DNA from: Nymphaea colorata | Taxonomy: Eukaryota; Streptophyta; Magnoliopsida; Nymphaeales; Nymphaeaceae | Reading direction: 5' to 3' | Assembly (NCBI RefSeq): GCF_008831285.2 | Contig: NC_045143.1 | Location: forward strand, 17,633,655 to 17,697,654 | Length of the DNA stretch: 64,000 nt | Part shown: positions 35,659-48,100 of the stretch, piece after piece | Layout: each line of letters starts with the position of its first letter | Numbering within the stretch: position 1 is the first letter of the stretch | Made by a program: the position numbers and the translations under genes | Notes under the pieces: model-generated | What the model was told of the DNA's origin: nothing | The model's database searches: none | The model's input: only the letters and a program-made list of their open reading frames with translations

Positions 35659-36599
35659 AATCTAGACCGATGCACATCTGTGTGACATGCATCTGTTTTC
35701 AAGGTTTCCAATACGACATGAAACTGCCATATACAATATCGTCCACTACAATGGCTTAGAATACGATGCTCAATCTTGAATTTGTTTTCACTAGCAAATG
35801 TGCTAGTCTCCCCTGCACAAACTCCACACCAAACTTTAAACTTGTTTACTGGACAAGCTTGTATAAGAAATCACCAGTTGTCAACATGTTCTTGAAGTTT
35901 ACTTCAGATCAGAGCCTCCATATATGAGCTCGATGTTCGTACATTTAATATGACATGGTTACGTGAAAATGCTGCATGTGTCAAGTTTCTAAGACTAAGA
36001 GCTTCAAACATCATAGGTCCAAAATACAAATACTTGAAGGAAACCATTGGAGATGGACTTGTTTACCAAGGAGCTAACGTTTAGGATTAGACACTATGCC
36101 GCTGCATGAAGAAAGTTAATCTATGATCCGTCTACCATTCTTAAAATTTTTAACTAGATTTTATTGTTTTAACAACTGATTCTACAATTCGTCAAAAAAT
36201 ACCCAGTAATATGATTTTTTCCATCTCTTTACCATAAAAAATTTTTGAATATTTTCACATGCTCCATTGATTCAATACCACCATTTTCTTGAGATCAATT
36301 CATCGTTCTACACTTCTACCAAACTTTGAAGCAAGTACAATTAGTGGCAAATCTTGTAGTATCCAGACTAGAATCTCTTCATGTAGCAGATTGAGTTCTT
36401 ATTGGATTCAAACAAAAGTATGACTATGAATCAACCTTTTCCCATACATCCAATTATGTTTTTTATTTTACTTGTATCTTCAAACGTAAGATCTATTCAA
36501 TGAGTTATGCTAGGGGTTCCAAAGAAAATTGTTCTCTTCCAGAAACAAGATAATTGGCTACCTTCTCAATAATTATTTGAATATATTCTTAGAAGATTA
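35659..36599. other. intergenic, no gene recognised
   Basis: AT-rich, no frame or transposon end recognised. Confidence 0.4.
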
Positions 36600-38390
36600 T
36601 GTTCCTCTTCAATTAACTTGATAGGATAGATTTATATTGTACTAAGTTAGATTTACTTCTTTTATTATTTTCCTTTTAATTCTGTATTTTATTTTTAAAT
36701 TCTGTATTTGAATTTCATTTTTCAGCCAAAGATATGGCTGACTTCATCGAGCCGTTGAACTTTCGAACGGCTAGATTTCTAGCCATTGGAGGCTCCAAGG
36801 GCTCTTTTCCTCTTCTATTTATTGTATCTTTTCTTCCTCTTTAAGGAAGCTCTTGAAGAGCAGTGTTTTGTTCATCAATGAGAGAATATTTTTCTTGACT
36901 CTAATGAGTAAATCAGAGCTTGGCTCTACCTGGGTGCTTCTCTTAGTTAGAGGCTGTTTGAGTGCTTCTTTAGTAGAAGCTGATTAAAGAGTGCTCCTTT
37001 TTAGTAAGAAGCTGAAGACTATTGATCAAAGACTTACACGTCTGCTGGAGTGAATGATGAAGCGCTGTTCAAAGCTTGAAGATTCAAAGAACAACAAGCT
37101 GACTGAGATCTGTTGATGTTGTATCAGTGTTGCTGGAAGTGCTGATTAAGTTAGAGATGATGTCAATTCTGAGATATTGTTTTGGAGTGATCTGTTGGTG
37201 AAGTATCAGCATTATTAGAAACATTGAACGAGGTTGAAGTTGTTGTCAATTATGACATACAGCTGTGGATCATTTATAGCAGAACATATTGACTGTCCTG
37301 AAACTGGTACACTTTCTTTGTCTCTTCAAAAGGCAGGCCTGTTTGCTTTTTCAACCATAAACCACCAGATGGAGGGAAAGGCCTTTGGGGTTATATTGAA
37401 AGGACTGAAACTGAGCCTACAATAGGTCTTACTAAACCATAGATGGAAAAATTGAAGAGCTAAATGGAAATGAGAGAGATAAGGCAGTTAAGGAGTTTGA
37501 AAAGAAATGGATAGAGATGGAAAACCAAACGTCACAAGGTGATGCCTTGGTTACTAAACAGTGTGGATCGTACCGCTAGCGCCCAGTTAGCTCAATTTGA
37601 TTTAGCCCATGAATCAATGAAGTACTTGAAAGGGACACATACAATGAAAGATGTGGTACGTAAATGAAATTTGCAAGGAAAAATCTCTCAATTACAGCAA
37701 GGAGACAAGTCCATGAAAGAATATTATGGAGAGCTCTCTCAATTGTGGGATAAATTGTCTATCTTTGAACCAAAATGGAAGGATCCCAACGACATCTTAC
37801 TTGAAGAAAAAACAGATTCAAGAGGATAAGCCCTATACTTTTCTTATGGGAATAAGGTCTGAGTTTGATATTGCAAGAACTTCTTTACTACAGAGGCCAA
37901 CTATCCCTACTATGAATGAGGCCTTGTCTGAACTTATCATGGAAGAGAATGGGCAGATACACTATAAGGAAATCAATGACAGTGTTTTAGCAGTTTCAAA
38001 ACCAGGAAATCACGCAAGGAATTATAGACCTTCTCATTTTGGGAAAAATAATGAGGATACCAACAAGAAAACTATTTATTTTCATTGTCATGAACCTGGG
38101 CATATTAAACCTAAATGCCCAAAATTGAGGAGAGTTGATAAAAGACCAGTTGTTGCTGAAAACAAAGCTGCTACAACTGAAAGTTCTGATCAAAGGGCTG
38201 TTCAAGGATTCTCACTTGCAGAACTTGCTGAAGCATTGCAGCCCTATTTCAAAGAAGGTACTTCTACTATTGGAGCTGTTATCGCTGCAACTCAAGGTAA
38301 TATTTCTTGGCTTTTGGACTCCAGACCTTCATTCCATACGATACGTCACAAAAATAACCTTTCAAATATTAAAATAAACTCATTTCCTTG
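36600..38390 (+). mobile_element. truncated copia element D: 5' LTR, primer site, gag
   Basis: A probable 5' LTR (left border unclear, ending about 36907) contains an expected copia-like leader region, and is followed by TAAATCAGAGCTTGG at 36909-36923, which matches the tRNA-Met site TGGTATCAGAGC plus the usual TTGG, with two G-to-A changes. An untranslated leader and a gag-protease start follow. Everything after the protease start is missing, replaced near 38390 by a Ty3 relic in the opposite orientation. Confidence 0.55.
37600..38390 (+). pseudogene. copia-type gag and protease start, truncated
   Basis: Gag is readable through two frames: KSMKEYYGELSQLWDKLS with FEPKWKDPNDI (about 37710-37800), then QEDKPYTFLMGIRSEFDIARTSLLQRPTIPTMNEAL and LSELIMEE (37830-37950). 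A zinc knuckle CHEPGHIKPKC follows at about 38085-38120, and the protease start WLLDSRPSFH (about 38310-38340) has Arg where DSGA-type sites have Gly. The open frame runs on to 38466, but its last 25 or so residues are antisense to the neighbouring Ty3 relic and do not belong to gag. Confidence 0.8.
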
Positions 38391-38399
38391 CAGACTCGA

Positions 38400-38990
38400 C
38401 AACCATTCACATAACCCACTACTTTGTTACTGGCCCTTAACCACCGGGCTTCAACAACTACGTTAAGAGTTCTTGATTGATGCTTAATAGAAAAGGTACT
38501 CTTGCAGGAAATAAACCACTTAGCATGTTGGGCGCTAAGGTTCTTTTGATGATTTAAAAACTTTAAAGTCATGATCTGTGTAAAGCAAACTCCTTTAAAA
38601 TCAAATAATGCCACCAGTAGCACAAGGCCTATACTACTGCATAGAACTCCAGATCGTAAGTGGAGTAGTGGTGCTTGTCTTGAGTAAACTTTTAACTATA
38701 AAATGTGATTGGTTTTCTATTATGGCTCGAGACAGCATCAATGCCCACATTCGATGCATCGCATTCAATTTCAAAAACCTTTGAAAAAATCCAGTAAGGC
38801 TAACACAGGGGCAGAAGTCGTCGGAAAGTCTTATCAGCTGCAAGACTCTATACAAAACTAGCATTCTTAAGGCACTCGGTAATGAGGGTTGCAATTGTGC
38901 TAAAACTCTGTATGAACCATCGATCAAAAAAGACCAATCCATGGAAACTGCAGATTTCTCCCAGAGCCCGAGGAGCAATGTTTAAAAACT
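38400..38990 (-). pseudogene. Ty3/gypsy RT-RNase H relic
   Basis: On the minus strand: the RT connection segment EICSFHGLVFFDRWFIQSFSTI at about 38960-38890, then [19 protein letters not shown] and YSTYDLEFYAVV with the RNase H Asp (about 38790-38630), then ALKFLNHQKNLSAQHAKW (38580-38520). At least four stops interrupt the reading. No other gypsy domains adjoin it, so it is a fragment abutting copia D on one side and an ACTCG-rich repeat on the other. Confidence 0.82.
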
Positions 38991-39125
38991 CGCCAAGTCA
39001 ACCCGATGACTCGGGTGACTCAGCTCGGCTCGCCCTCCTACCGGGTCAACCCAGTAGAGGGACTTGGTGTTGTCAAAAACTCAGTCAAACTTGACCGAGT
39101 CACGAGTCAAGGAAGACTCACCCGA
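38975..39125. repeat. ACTCG/GAGTC-rich repeat, start of an unidentified element
   Basis: Starts CAATGTTTAAAAACTCGCC and is dense in ACTCG, GAGTC and GGGTCAACCC words in both orientations (38986-39125), typical of subterminal repeats of non-autonomous DNA transposons. The Ty3 reading on its left stops at this point. A possible right end could not be fixed; a related GAGTCGGG/GGGTGAACC-rich stretch lies at 40755-40920. Confidence 0.4.
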
Positions 39126-39572
39126 GTTTTGTTAAGTTTTTTTTTTTTGTGAAAAACTCAGATGTTTCGATAATTAAAACATGTTATAAAATGTTGAAAC
39201 GATGAAACCCTCGATCGGGTTGTCTGCTCTTGAGGGTAAATGACGAGGGAGAACAGAGAAAGCATGTTGAATCCTCATCTACCCTCACTACTTCCGTCAA
39301 TATTTGAGGCAAAGAATAGGGATTCTGGCGACTGCACTGGTGTCAACGAGTAAGTTGGCCTCAGGTATGTTATGTTTGTTTTATTTTTATTATTTTCGTA
39401 CATTTTCATTTCCAAACAATATTTTGGGTGAGAATAGGGATTCCGCCAATGACAGACATTTTTCCAACGTGTTTCCCTCCCTCTTTCATATTTTTAGCGT
39501 CACTATCCTGCCCATTCTTCTCTCATCCCCAACCTGTCGCTCCCTCTCTCCCTTTCTCTGTTTTTCTCAATG

Positions 39573-39613
<41 letters not shown>

Positions 39614-41897
39614 GCTAGGGCTCAAGAATAGCATCACTCTACTCCCCATCCTGCCCCAATTTGTCACTCTCCCTCTCTCTCTCTTGCAGCCTTGCTCGAG
39701 ATTGAACTGGGCATTCCTCATGATGCTTCATTGCAGCCTACGGTTCGAGTAATATGAATAGTAGTAAGGCTTCAACCATTCAAGAACGGTGGTTGATATG
39801 GTTCTACTTATGCTATCTGCTATCTCCACTCTCTACATTTTATAATTTTTAGTTTTTGATTTAATGTACAACCTTTTTTATATTGATTTAAAGCTTTAAA
39901 GGTTCAATTCAATATCATTATCTGTTACTTCCTACACTTGCATTTCAGTATGTTCATTTTCTTGTAGTGAATGTGGAAATCCTTTTGGATGAGTTATGAA
40001 GAAAAGTACTTTACTATTTTTGTGCTTTTAACTTTTAAATAAATAGACAAACCAGTTAATGAAGCTTTGTAGTTGTGAATTGTGATGATGTTCTTGTGGG
40101 ACAGAGTTAAAATGAGATGTCATTGGCTAAAACCTAAATGTCTATACTTGAACTTGTTTGCCATATGGAGATTCTTGGGTTTGCGTCAATGAATTGATGG
40201 GAGACAACCCTAGTGGATGGCCACCACTAGGCCACAGCCCACCAGCAGCCCCTGGGATGCCGCTTCCTTCAATGAGGGCCGCTGGGTGGGACTTGACATC
40301 CTTGTCACCTAATGCACAGGGAGTATCAGCCCCCGCCCGACGATCTGTTAGGTCAGAGCGGGACCTATGTCCCATTTCAGGACTTAGAACCGCCTGCCTA
40401 TGTCACATGGGTGTGGGGGTGGGGGTGTGTGTGTTGGTACGGGTGCCGACCAGTGCGGGATGTGACAGTTCAAAAAAAAATTGAGTGTGAGTGCATCGAG
40501 AACATATAAATATATATATATATATATATAGTAATATAGATATATGTTATTTTTTATATAAATAATTTTATTTGTCTATATTTTTAAATTTTTTTATCAA
40601 TGTTACCTTAGTATCATACAAACTTCAAAGTTTTTATTAAATAAAATAGGGAGAGAGAGAGAAGAGGGAAAAAAAAGGGGGAAAGATAGGAGAAAGAAGA
40701 AAAATGAAAAAAAGCAAGAGAAAAGAAGAATGGCAATCAACAACACCCCAATCGGTTTGACCGAGTCGGGCTGCACTCACACAGACGCGGGTGCACCACC
40801 ATATTTGGTGCACCCGTGTGACTTAGCTGCCGCCCAACTTAAGAAATTTTGTCAAGCCAGGTTGGGACGACTTGTCTAACCCAATTCGGGTGAACCAGGC
40901 AGGTTCACGGCCTTGTGAGCCGATTTGTGGGCTCTGAGGCCCGAATTTGGAGCCTCAACCTCTTCTTGAAGCCACATATAGTGGAACGGACTCAGATTTA
41001 CCCTTGAACTCAATCTCAGGCACTTGCCCATGTCCAATTATGTGATTCTTAGACCTCCTAGACCAAAATTGGATCCCAATGGTACCCCCATTTTGCTTTT
41101 TATCGGGCCAAAACCAAGTCCGACATGCTATGGACCACAAATTGATCTCCAACCTTGGCCCCCATCTTCCGCAGAGCTCGATTCGAGATCCCACCTATTC
41201 TTATTAGGATTCGACAACTAATTTAGGGTACCTAAGGTTGACCCCTCAAGATGTCAGTCTAAGTATCATCTCTACCCGCACCCTCAGTTTCACCTGAGCC
41301 ACCCATCTGACCCTCAACCAGACCCCAATTATTATTTTGGACCCTCCCAAGCCCCACACGGTAACCCTACACCAACCAAGAACTTGCACAGTACCCCTAC
41401 CTATATACCACACCACATTAGATGTGATCAGTTGCACAGCAAGAACCTCCTAGGCTGCTAGGACCAGTCTCTTCCTTTCACAAGGGCCGACAAAGGCAGC
41501 CCCAAGTCTCTACCAAATTTCATGGAATTCTAGGGTGATTTGACTGATATTTAGTAAAACACCACAGAGAATTTTCTGCAAAATTAAGTTTGCAAAAATT
41601 GGGTTCCGAAATTTTGCCAACTTTGAAGCTTAATATCTTGCGATCCAGAATCGCTTTCCAATTCAATAAAGCCCAGTAGTTATCCTCATGTGTTTAGCTG
41701 CTCTGTACCAATTTTTAGCACAATCCACATCCTTTTCCTAGGTCGTTGAATCAATTTATCAAAGGTAGGTTTCGCTTGCAGTTTTCTGTAATTTTCTATC
41801 TAAACTGATTTTTTGTCAACTTTGTCATGTCATAACTTTCTGTCTAGACATTATTTTGCCACATTTTGAATTGGTATTTGGTGTATAACATACCAAG
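39126..41897. other. intergenic repeats and spacer
   Basis: No gene recognised. Contents: a CT microsatellite (39576-39610); TTTTCTTGTAGTG near 39960, which is a CACTA-type terminal repeat in reverse; a GC-rich patch at about 40190-40460 with stops and no recognised domain; an AT run (40508-40530); and ACTCG-type words at 40755-40920. Confidence 0.4.
39576..39610. repeat. CT dinucleotide microsatellite
   Basis: About 17 CT units without interruption. The Ser-Leu and Arg-Glu frames across it are artefacts. Confidence 0.95.
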
Positions 41898-42879
41898 CCA
41901 TGTTGTGAAAAGTGTATCGTAAGCCGTATCGTTCTGGCTTTAAGATACACCGTATCGTAAAATATCGTAACATATCGTAACCGTATCGTATTTTTTTAAA
42001 TTAAATAAAAAAATAAAAATAAAAAAAATCATAAAAAATCAGTAAAAATAAAGAATAACATAAAAAATGATGAGTGTCTATACAGAACAGTGCCTAAGCC
42101 AGGAAAGTTTTCAGAACTGTTGGTCTAATTTTAAGATTTGAAAAAAAAAATTATTATTTCCCCTTCTCGATCCCCACCTCTAGAAAAATATCGTAAAGAA
42201 GCTCAAGCAATTATTAATTATTATAGCAGTAGCAAGGAAAATATTTAAAGCTAAAAGTCATCTCGTGAATATATTAAAAAGAGATTAATTTATTCAAGAA
42301 ATAAAAGCTCCTAGTACATAGCTCTTTTCTTCCCCAAGAAACAGGAAGTTACTGCGAAAGTGGGGATGGTGAGGGGAAGAAAGGTAAAAGATTGTAAGAG
42401 AAAGAAAAAAATGAGGAAGAAGGAAACACAAGATGATGGCGACTTGTTTCTCGTTTTTTTCTTCCTTTTCTTTTAATTTGTTGAGGTTTCTCTAGCAGGA
42501 CGAAGGCCAATATGGCGACGATCTTGCCTTCCTTTTGGGTGACCTTAGTTTCGAGCAGCGGTGGTGTCCATTCCGTGACCACCACCAATATTTGACCACA
42601 GCCACGGGTGTTGGGGTCCTTATACTCGCAGCGGTTGCCGACCGGATGCAACTGGAACTCACCGGAAAAGATAGTGCTCGAGAAGCCGGATGGCTTCACA
42701 TCGATGATGGAGAGATGGGGTTGGCCGTTTGGGGGATTTTTAAGCGTTGAAAAGCTAAAACATCCCGTATCATATGATACAGGGTGATACGGTACGATAC
42801 ACCCCCATTTTATGATACAGGGGGTGTATCATATTTTACAAACGATACGGCTCCGTATCGTACGATACGTACAAGACTG
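41898..42879. mobile_element. non-autonomous hAT-like element with GTATCGTA subterminal repeats
   Basis: 982 bp bracketed by an identical 8-bp duplication ATACCAAG (41890-41897 and 42880-42887), the hAT target length. The left end CCATGTTGTGAAAAG and the reversed right end CAGTCTTGTACG share a short C-A-T-TTGT core like hAT termini. Both subterminal zones are packed with CGTATCGTA, ATCGTA and GATACGG words in opposite orientations (41908-41990 and 42765-42870). The centre has a GC-richer piece (42490-42750) with open frames on both strands (71 and 116 residues) that I do not recognise; it could be a captured host fragment. No transposase. Confidence 0.7.
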
Positions 42880-44778
42880 ATACCAAGACTCTGTCTACCA
42901 AATTTCGTGGCCTAAGGAATCCTTTTTCATACCTAAACTACATTCCAAACTCAGTCATCTAGTCATGTTACTACAACAATTATAACATTTAGGAATTGGT
43001 CCCTAGCACCAGTTTGGGCAACCGTTCCTAAGTATGCACACAATACAATAAGGGGAAGGGTTTTTTCGTCTGCTTTTTGTCCCTTGTCCCTGACTTTTTC
43101 AATCTCTAACCTTTCCCCTACCTCTTTCTCAACTCTGGATCTCTATGCCTGCCCCGTCACTCTCTTTTTGGTCACCATTCTTTTAGTCATGAATTGTCAT
43201 TCTATTGATCTTTATTGTTCTTGACGGCCTGTTCCTGTATTTGCATTGTTCATTTCTGCCTCATGTGCGATCCATTGACACACTCATCACTCCTTGCTCA
43301 CTTGCTCACTTGCTCACCGACAGCCCTCATTGAAGAACCTTCTCGGTCTAGCTGTATAGGCACCTACAAATGCATGTCAAATACTTTGATTTTCTCATAT
43401 TGAACGAATCACCAGATAATCCTCCTTTTGCTCACCTCCATCAGCATCACTCCATGTAGATTGGTCTCGTGCCCTCCACTTGTTTCTATTAACCGGCCAA
43501 TTACTGCTGTGAGGAAGAAAAGAAAGTTTGCTGCAACAACCAAAAGAGAAGATCCAACTATCAGGAGTTCTCTTCCTCCTGAGCAAAAAGTAGAAACCAA
43601 CAGTTGATCGTTCAATTGACGATTTTATTTTCTAATGGTAAGAATCTCTCTCTCTCTCTTTGTCTCTTTCTTTTCATTTTTTATTGGTCGATTAGGGTTC
43701 ATCTCTGTCTCTATGCCTCTCTTCATCCGTCTCTATGCTTCCATTTTGAGTTTTTGAAGCCGTCATGCATGCTACCACCTTCTTTAAAGGTGGAAGCCAT
43801 GGAGACAGCTTGGAAAGAGGCACTATGTTCACATTCACAAATGTAAGAGAGAAAATTTGATCTCCTAATGGGAGTTTCTGCTGTCCACCATAGTTTACTT
43901 GGCTGGGGACACGAAACTCATTTTTTACAAGGTGCAGTCCATTGAATGTAGTTGGACTTATCATCAACAGGTGACTGATTCAGACAAAAGGATTCATGTG
44001 ATCAGAAAACTAAGAGTTGGTTCATTCTACTGCTGGAATTAGTGAAAGAAACATTTGCTTCTTCAGTTGGTGAATTTTTTGTTTCCAATAAATGAATGCT
44101 CATTACTAGAACAACTCTTCTTCTACTACTGCTGACAGGACGACAAAGCAATATGATGCCAAAAACTAATGTTGTGGATGACATGCACTTGATCTTTTTC
44201 AACTTCATTTGTGAATGTGAAAGGTTAGGAGGCCTCATGCACAATTTCGAGAATACAGCCTTGACATTTTCCTTTTATTTTTTTATGCTATTAGTTTAGC
44301 CACCTTTTCTTTAGGTTCTTGACGCATGGTGCTCTCTACTATATGCTATATTTAAATTAATTGTAGTTGCTTACAGCACATGTCAAATGTGTATACATTG
44401 TCACATTATGTTGCTTGTAGAAAAAATCTTGTTTCTCCTTGAAGCTATTGCTTTTATAAGGTAGATGCTGATGTAAGTTGGCAGCAGGCCTTGCTATTAA
44501 CAATGGGTTTTAGTTTATACACTCTAAAATTCTAGACTATGAAATATTTGATTGTGTCTCTGTAATGGCATTTGTTATTTAACCAGTGCACACTGTGGAT
44601 ACAGGTTTTATGATTGTTGATGATTTTCATCTCTTATTCTTTGAATTTTTACTCTTTTGTGCTTTGATTTATTCGTAGTGAACTTTATCCCTTGATGTCT
44701 CTTTCATAGGTTTTGGTTTAGTGGTAATAAATTTCAATTTTCCAGGCTGTACTCCATCTACATTTTTTTTGCATTGAG

Positions 44779-44824
44779 TTTTTTTTTTTTTTTTTTTGGG
44801 GGTTTGGGGGGGGGGGGAGGGGGG
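44779..44824 (+). repeat. poly-T run followed by G-tracts
   Basis: A run of about 19 T followed by G5-TTT-G12-A-G6 (44798-44824). The G-tracts meet the sequence rule for a G-quadruplex. Sequencing or assembly slippage is also common in such runs. Confidence 0.8.
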
Positions 44825-45045
44825 CTTTTGTTTGCATTGACTCAGTTATTAAGCTTACTTTCCATCAAGATTCTAGAGATACTAAAGATACTCAATGTCA
44901 TTCTTCGGTTGGGAGACATGGCTGCGTATTGTTATTGGAATATGTGTGGCACATTGCTAACCATGAATAGAGCTTGGAGACGAGAGCCAGACCATCTGTG
45001 TTAGCTTCTAAAGTCCACAAAAAATATATTTTGAAACACAAGGGG

Positions 45046-45066
45046 TGTGTGTGTGTGTGTGTGTGT
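45046..45066. repeat. GT dinucleotide microsatellite
   Basis: About 10 GT units followed by an interrupted GT tract to about 45080. Confidence 0.9.
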
Positions 45067-46053
45067 GCATGTGTGTGTATACATATCATGCTTGGAATCT
45101 TTCTCGTGATTTTTTGTGTAGTATACAGTTCAAGGCAGTCTAACTTCCAGGCTTGATAAATTGAAGATGAACAATGGTATCTTGTGTATCTCTCTTTGTG
45201 TTGGGGGCACATATAATGTTTGTTTGCATTAACGGATTATCATCTTCTGCAGCTCAAGCAAAGGAGCTTCTTTTTTCTGGACTACAGTAGCTGGCTTGAT
45301 GATGGTACAAAATTACTATAAAGTAACTTCTGAAGATAATGTTTGATATGCTTATGGACAGGACCAATTTATGTCATAATAGAATGCATGATTACGTTTT
45401 AGTTGATTTCCGAAGACCGAAAACAACTATTTGCTGGTTTATCCGTAAGGTGCATATACATATCACTTTTTAAAAAAAAAACTTTTGTGATGTTTGACCA
45501 AGTATATCCTTGCTGAGTTCCACAAATAACTTGCTTTCCATTTATAAAGAACCTCTTTACATAAAAATCCTTGTTCTTAATGAGCTTTTGTAGACAGTAA
45601 AAACTTTTCTCACATAAGGTATGCTCGCTGCTATTGGACGAAGACAAACTTATCCCTTGGTGGGAAGCCGTGGCTCTTGAGGATGGTGGTTTTCATGTTG
45701 GGCTTGTGCTGAGTGATATATATATATGTTAGCCGTTAGAAATGCTGATGATGGTTTAATTGACAGACCTTCTTTGTGCCTCTAATGTGCATTCAGTGCA
45801 TGAAATGAATGTTATCACTTATCACCAATAGTTGCTCACAAGAGATATATGATATAGATGTAGTGGTATACTACTTTTAAAGGAACAAGCATCTGGAGCA
45901 CCCATATTTCATTGAGGTCCCACTTTCCTGTTCTCCCAGTCTCCTCCTCAAAGATGAACCAAACATTTCAGAATGGCAACAAGGAATTCTGCACTCCTCT
46001 GATTGGAGTTTCTAATTGTCCATTACTTATAGCTTCTAACTTGTTGTTGCAGA

Positions 46054-46120
46054 CTTTCTAGAGCATTGAATGATCTAAGGAGCCAAGGAATGCCTGCATT
46101 CTACTCATGGTCTTGCAAAA
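46054..46120 (+). other. exon-like island
   Basis: Preceded by TTGTTGTTGCAG (a good 3' splice site) and followed by AAAG/GTAATC (a good 5' splice site). One frame is open throughout (RALNDLRSQGMPAFYSWSCKR). A similar island at 45255-45305 is bordered by CATCTTCTGCAG and GATG/GTACAA. They may be remnants or real exons of a multi-exon plus-strand gene; the protein is not recognised. Confidence 0.25.
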
Positions 46121-46974
46121 GGTAATCAATTTCTATTGATTGGTCTTTTGTTAAAAAAATTTCATGTTCCAATTTGTTTCTTTTTCTGATTCTAAACATA
46201 CTTTTGGATGCCCACTTTGTTGTTTTTTAAGCTTGTAGTTTGGTGGTTCTACTTAAGTCTCCTGAATGAATTGATGGCGGCTCACAATATGTCAACTATG
46301 CTCTTTGGGTCCATAGTTCATTTCAAAAACTAAGGATTTCTATCTTACTGAAAATCGTAAGATATAAGAACGGGTTTGTGTGCCATAATGTTTGTGAAAG
46401 CAATCTAATCTGCCGCACAACTGGGAAGAATATATTCGGAAAGGCTCTAAGCTATTGGAAGGGCTATGTTCCCTGCTCCTGGTATGAAATATGAATTCTC
46501 TTTTCTTTTTCAATTAGGCATTTTGTTCTTCTATCGTCTTTTCTTTGACATTCCTCATCATTTGTCTTCCAAATCTTAGTTCTGTGCAATCTTAGTTATA
46601 AATCGAACTGGCCCAAAAGCATACTTGAATTCTCAATTTAGTGAAGTTGAGCCAATATTCTCTACTTGGAGGGGTTAGCTAATGATCTTAATGTTAGTTC
46701 CGCACAGTGCTTCCATCATTGTGTCGTAGTAAGCAGCAAACAATCGCGTGGTATAATTTGATTTTTTAAGTTTAACATGTAGTTATTTGAAGAATAACAT
46801 GTTGGTATTTTAAGAATTCACAATTGTAGTTTGGAACTTGGATTAGTTACCCCTAGTTATAATGCTAGGAATTGCTGATCTTCATACCAACAGGATGGGT
46901 GTCATTTCTTTTCAATTTTCCATCGGTTGCATGTGGGATCAAAATTTCACAGTTAAACACTCGTTATAAAGAAA

Positions 46975-47460
46975 ATCTCACTTTTATTAATCTCTCTCTC
47001 TATCTTTTATCAATCTATCGCTCTTTTCTTAACTCTTTCTTTCTTTTTTATTAATCTCTTGCTTTGATTTTTCTCCTAAAATCTCTCCTTTATTAATCTC
47101 TTTCTATCTATCCCTCTCTTATTAATCTCTTTCTCTATTATTAACTCTTTATCTCTCTTTTATTATTCTCTTTCTTCACATTTTCTTTCTTAAAATTTCT
47201 TTTTTAAATATATATCTCTCTTTTATTGCCTTTTTCTCGTTTCTATTAACTCTCTCTATCTTTCTTATTAATCTCTCTCTTTGATTTCTCTCTATTAAAA
47301 CATCTCTTCTAGTGATCTCTCTCTCTCTCTCTTCCATTAATCTTTCTCCCTGTCTCTTTTATTAATATATCTCTTTAAGTTCTCTCTCTTAAAATCTTGC
47401 TCTTTTAAATCTCTCCCCCTCTTTGATCCTCTCCCTCTCTCTCTCTCTTTCACATTTTTT
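46975..47460. repeat. pyrimidine-rich degenerate repeat (CTCTTTTATTAAT)n
   Basis: About 490 bp almost purely C/T plus TTATTAAT words; CTCTTTTATTAATCTCT-like units recur at irregular spacing, mixed with CT runs. It looks like an expanded, decayed microsatellite. No coding frame. Confidence 0.85.
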
Positions 47461-47610
47461 TCTTCATCTCTTCAAAGTCTAGATTTTAAATTCTTATAAC
47501 TCATTGCAAATCTACCCATGAGCTCATGTTGAACATCAAATAGAACAAACCTAATATAGGATAATTTTCTTAACCTTATTCACTTGAACTCAAATACCTA
47601 AGAGCCTAAC

Positions 47611-48100
47611 ATGTGGAACACTTGCCAATTCCAAATCACTATACACCAGTTTCAAAACAGTCTTCATCCATTATCAAACCCAACCATCCATACCCACCTT
47701 ATGATCATGAGATCACCACTGCATCTCTTAAAGCCAAAGTCTACATTTCTACCATCTCTGCTAGCATTGTCAAACCGTCCAACGTTGAACATGTAACTTA
47801 CAATGAAGAAATTCAATATTCCCATTGGCATAATGTCATGAATCAAGAGTTCAAGGCCTTGGAAGATAATGGTATCTATGATTCTATATCTTATTTCCAC
47901 CTGAACAACCCTTCAATATTATCATGAGTGCAAATTCGTGTACAAAGTGAAGAAAAAAAGTAGATGAATCAGTCTCTCATTGCAAAGCTCGCACGGTAGC
48001 AAGAGGTTATCTTCAAGATGCAGTAATTGACTATCCAGCAATGTTTAGTCATGTTGTAAAACCCACCACTATGCATATATTTGTTTCTTTACCTAAAATC
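47611..48100 (+). pseudogene. copia RT fragment, N-terminal part
   Basis: The plus frame reads VEHVTYNEEIQYSHWHNVMN then QEFKALEDNGIYDS, the conserved copia pre-RT block. A broken KFVYKVKKK and CKARTVARGYLQ with FSHVVKPTTM follow to about 48095. Stops lie at about 47924 and inside the KVKKK block. It lacks LTRs, gag and integrase nearby; the next RT block appears at 48985. Confidence 0.8.

Larger units (their letters stand above)
42888..46974. other. intergenic with weak exon-like islands
   Basis: No complete gene seen. TACTACAACAATTAT at about 42968 and CCGTTCCTAAG after it resemble CACTA-type ends. Exon-like pieces with plausible splice borders lie at 45255-45305 and 46054-46120, and a clean but borderless coding-like stretch at 45621-45718. 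They are too short to assign a family. Confidence 0.35.

Noticed and set aside
42349-42750. Frames of 116 (minus) and 71 (plus) residues
   Set aside because: Inside a non-autonomous DNA transposon and antisense to each other; not called as genes.
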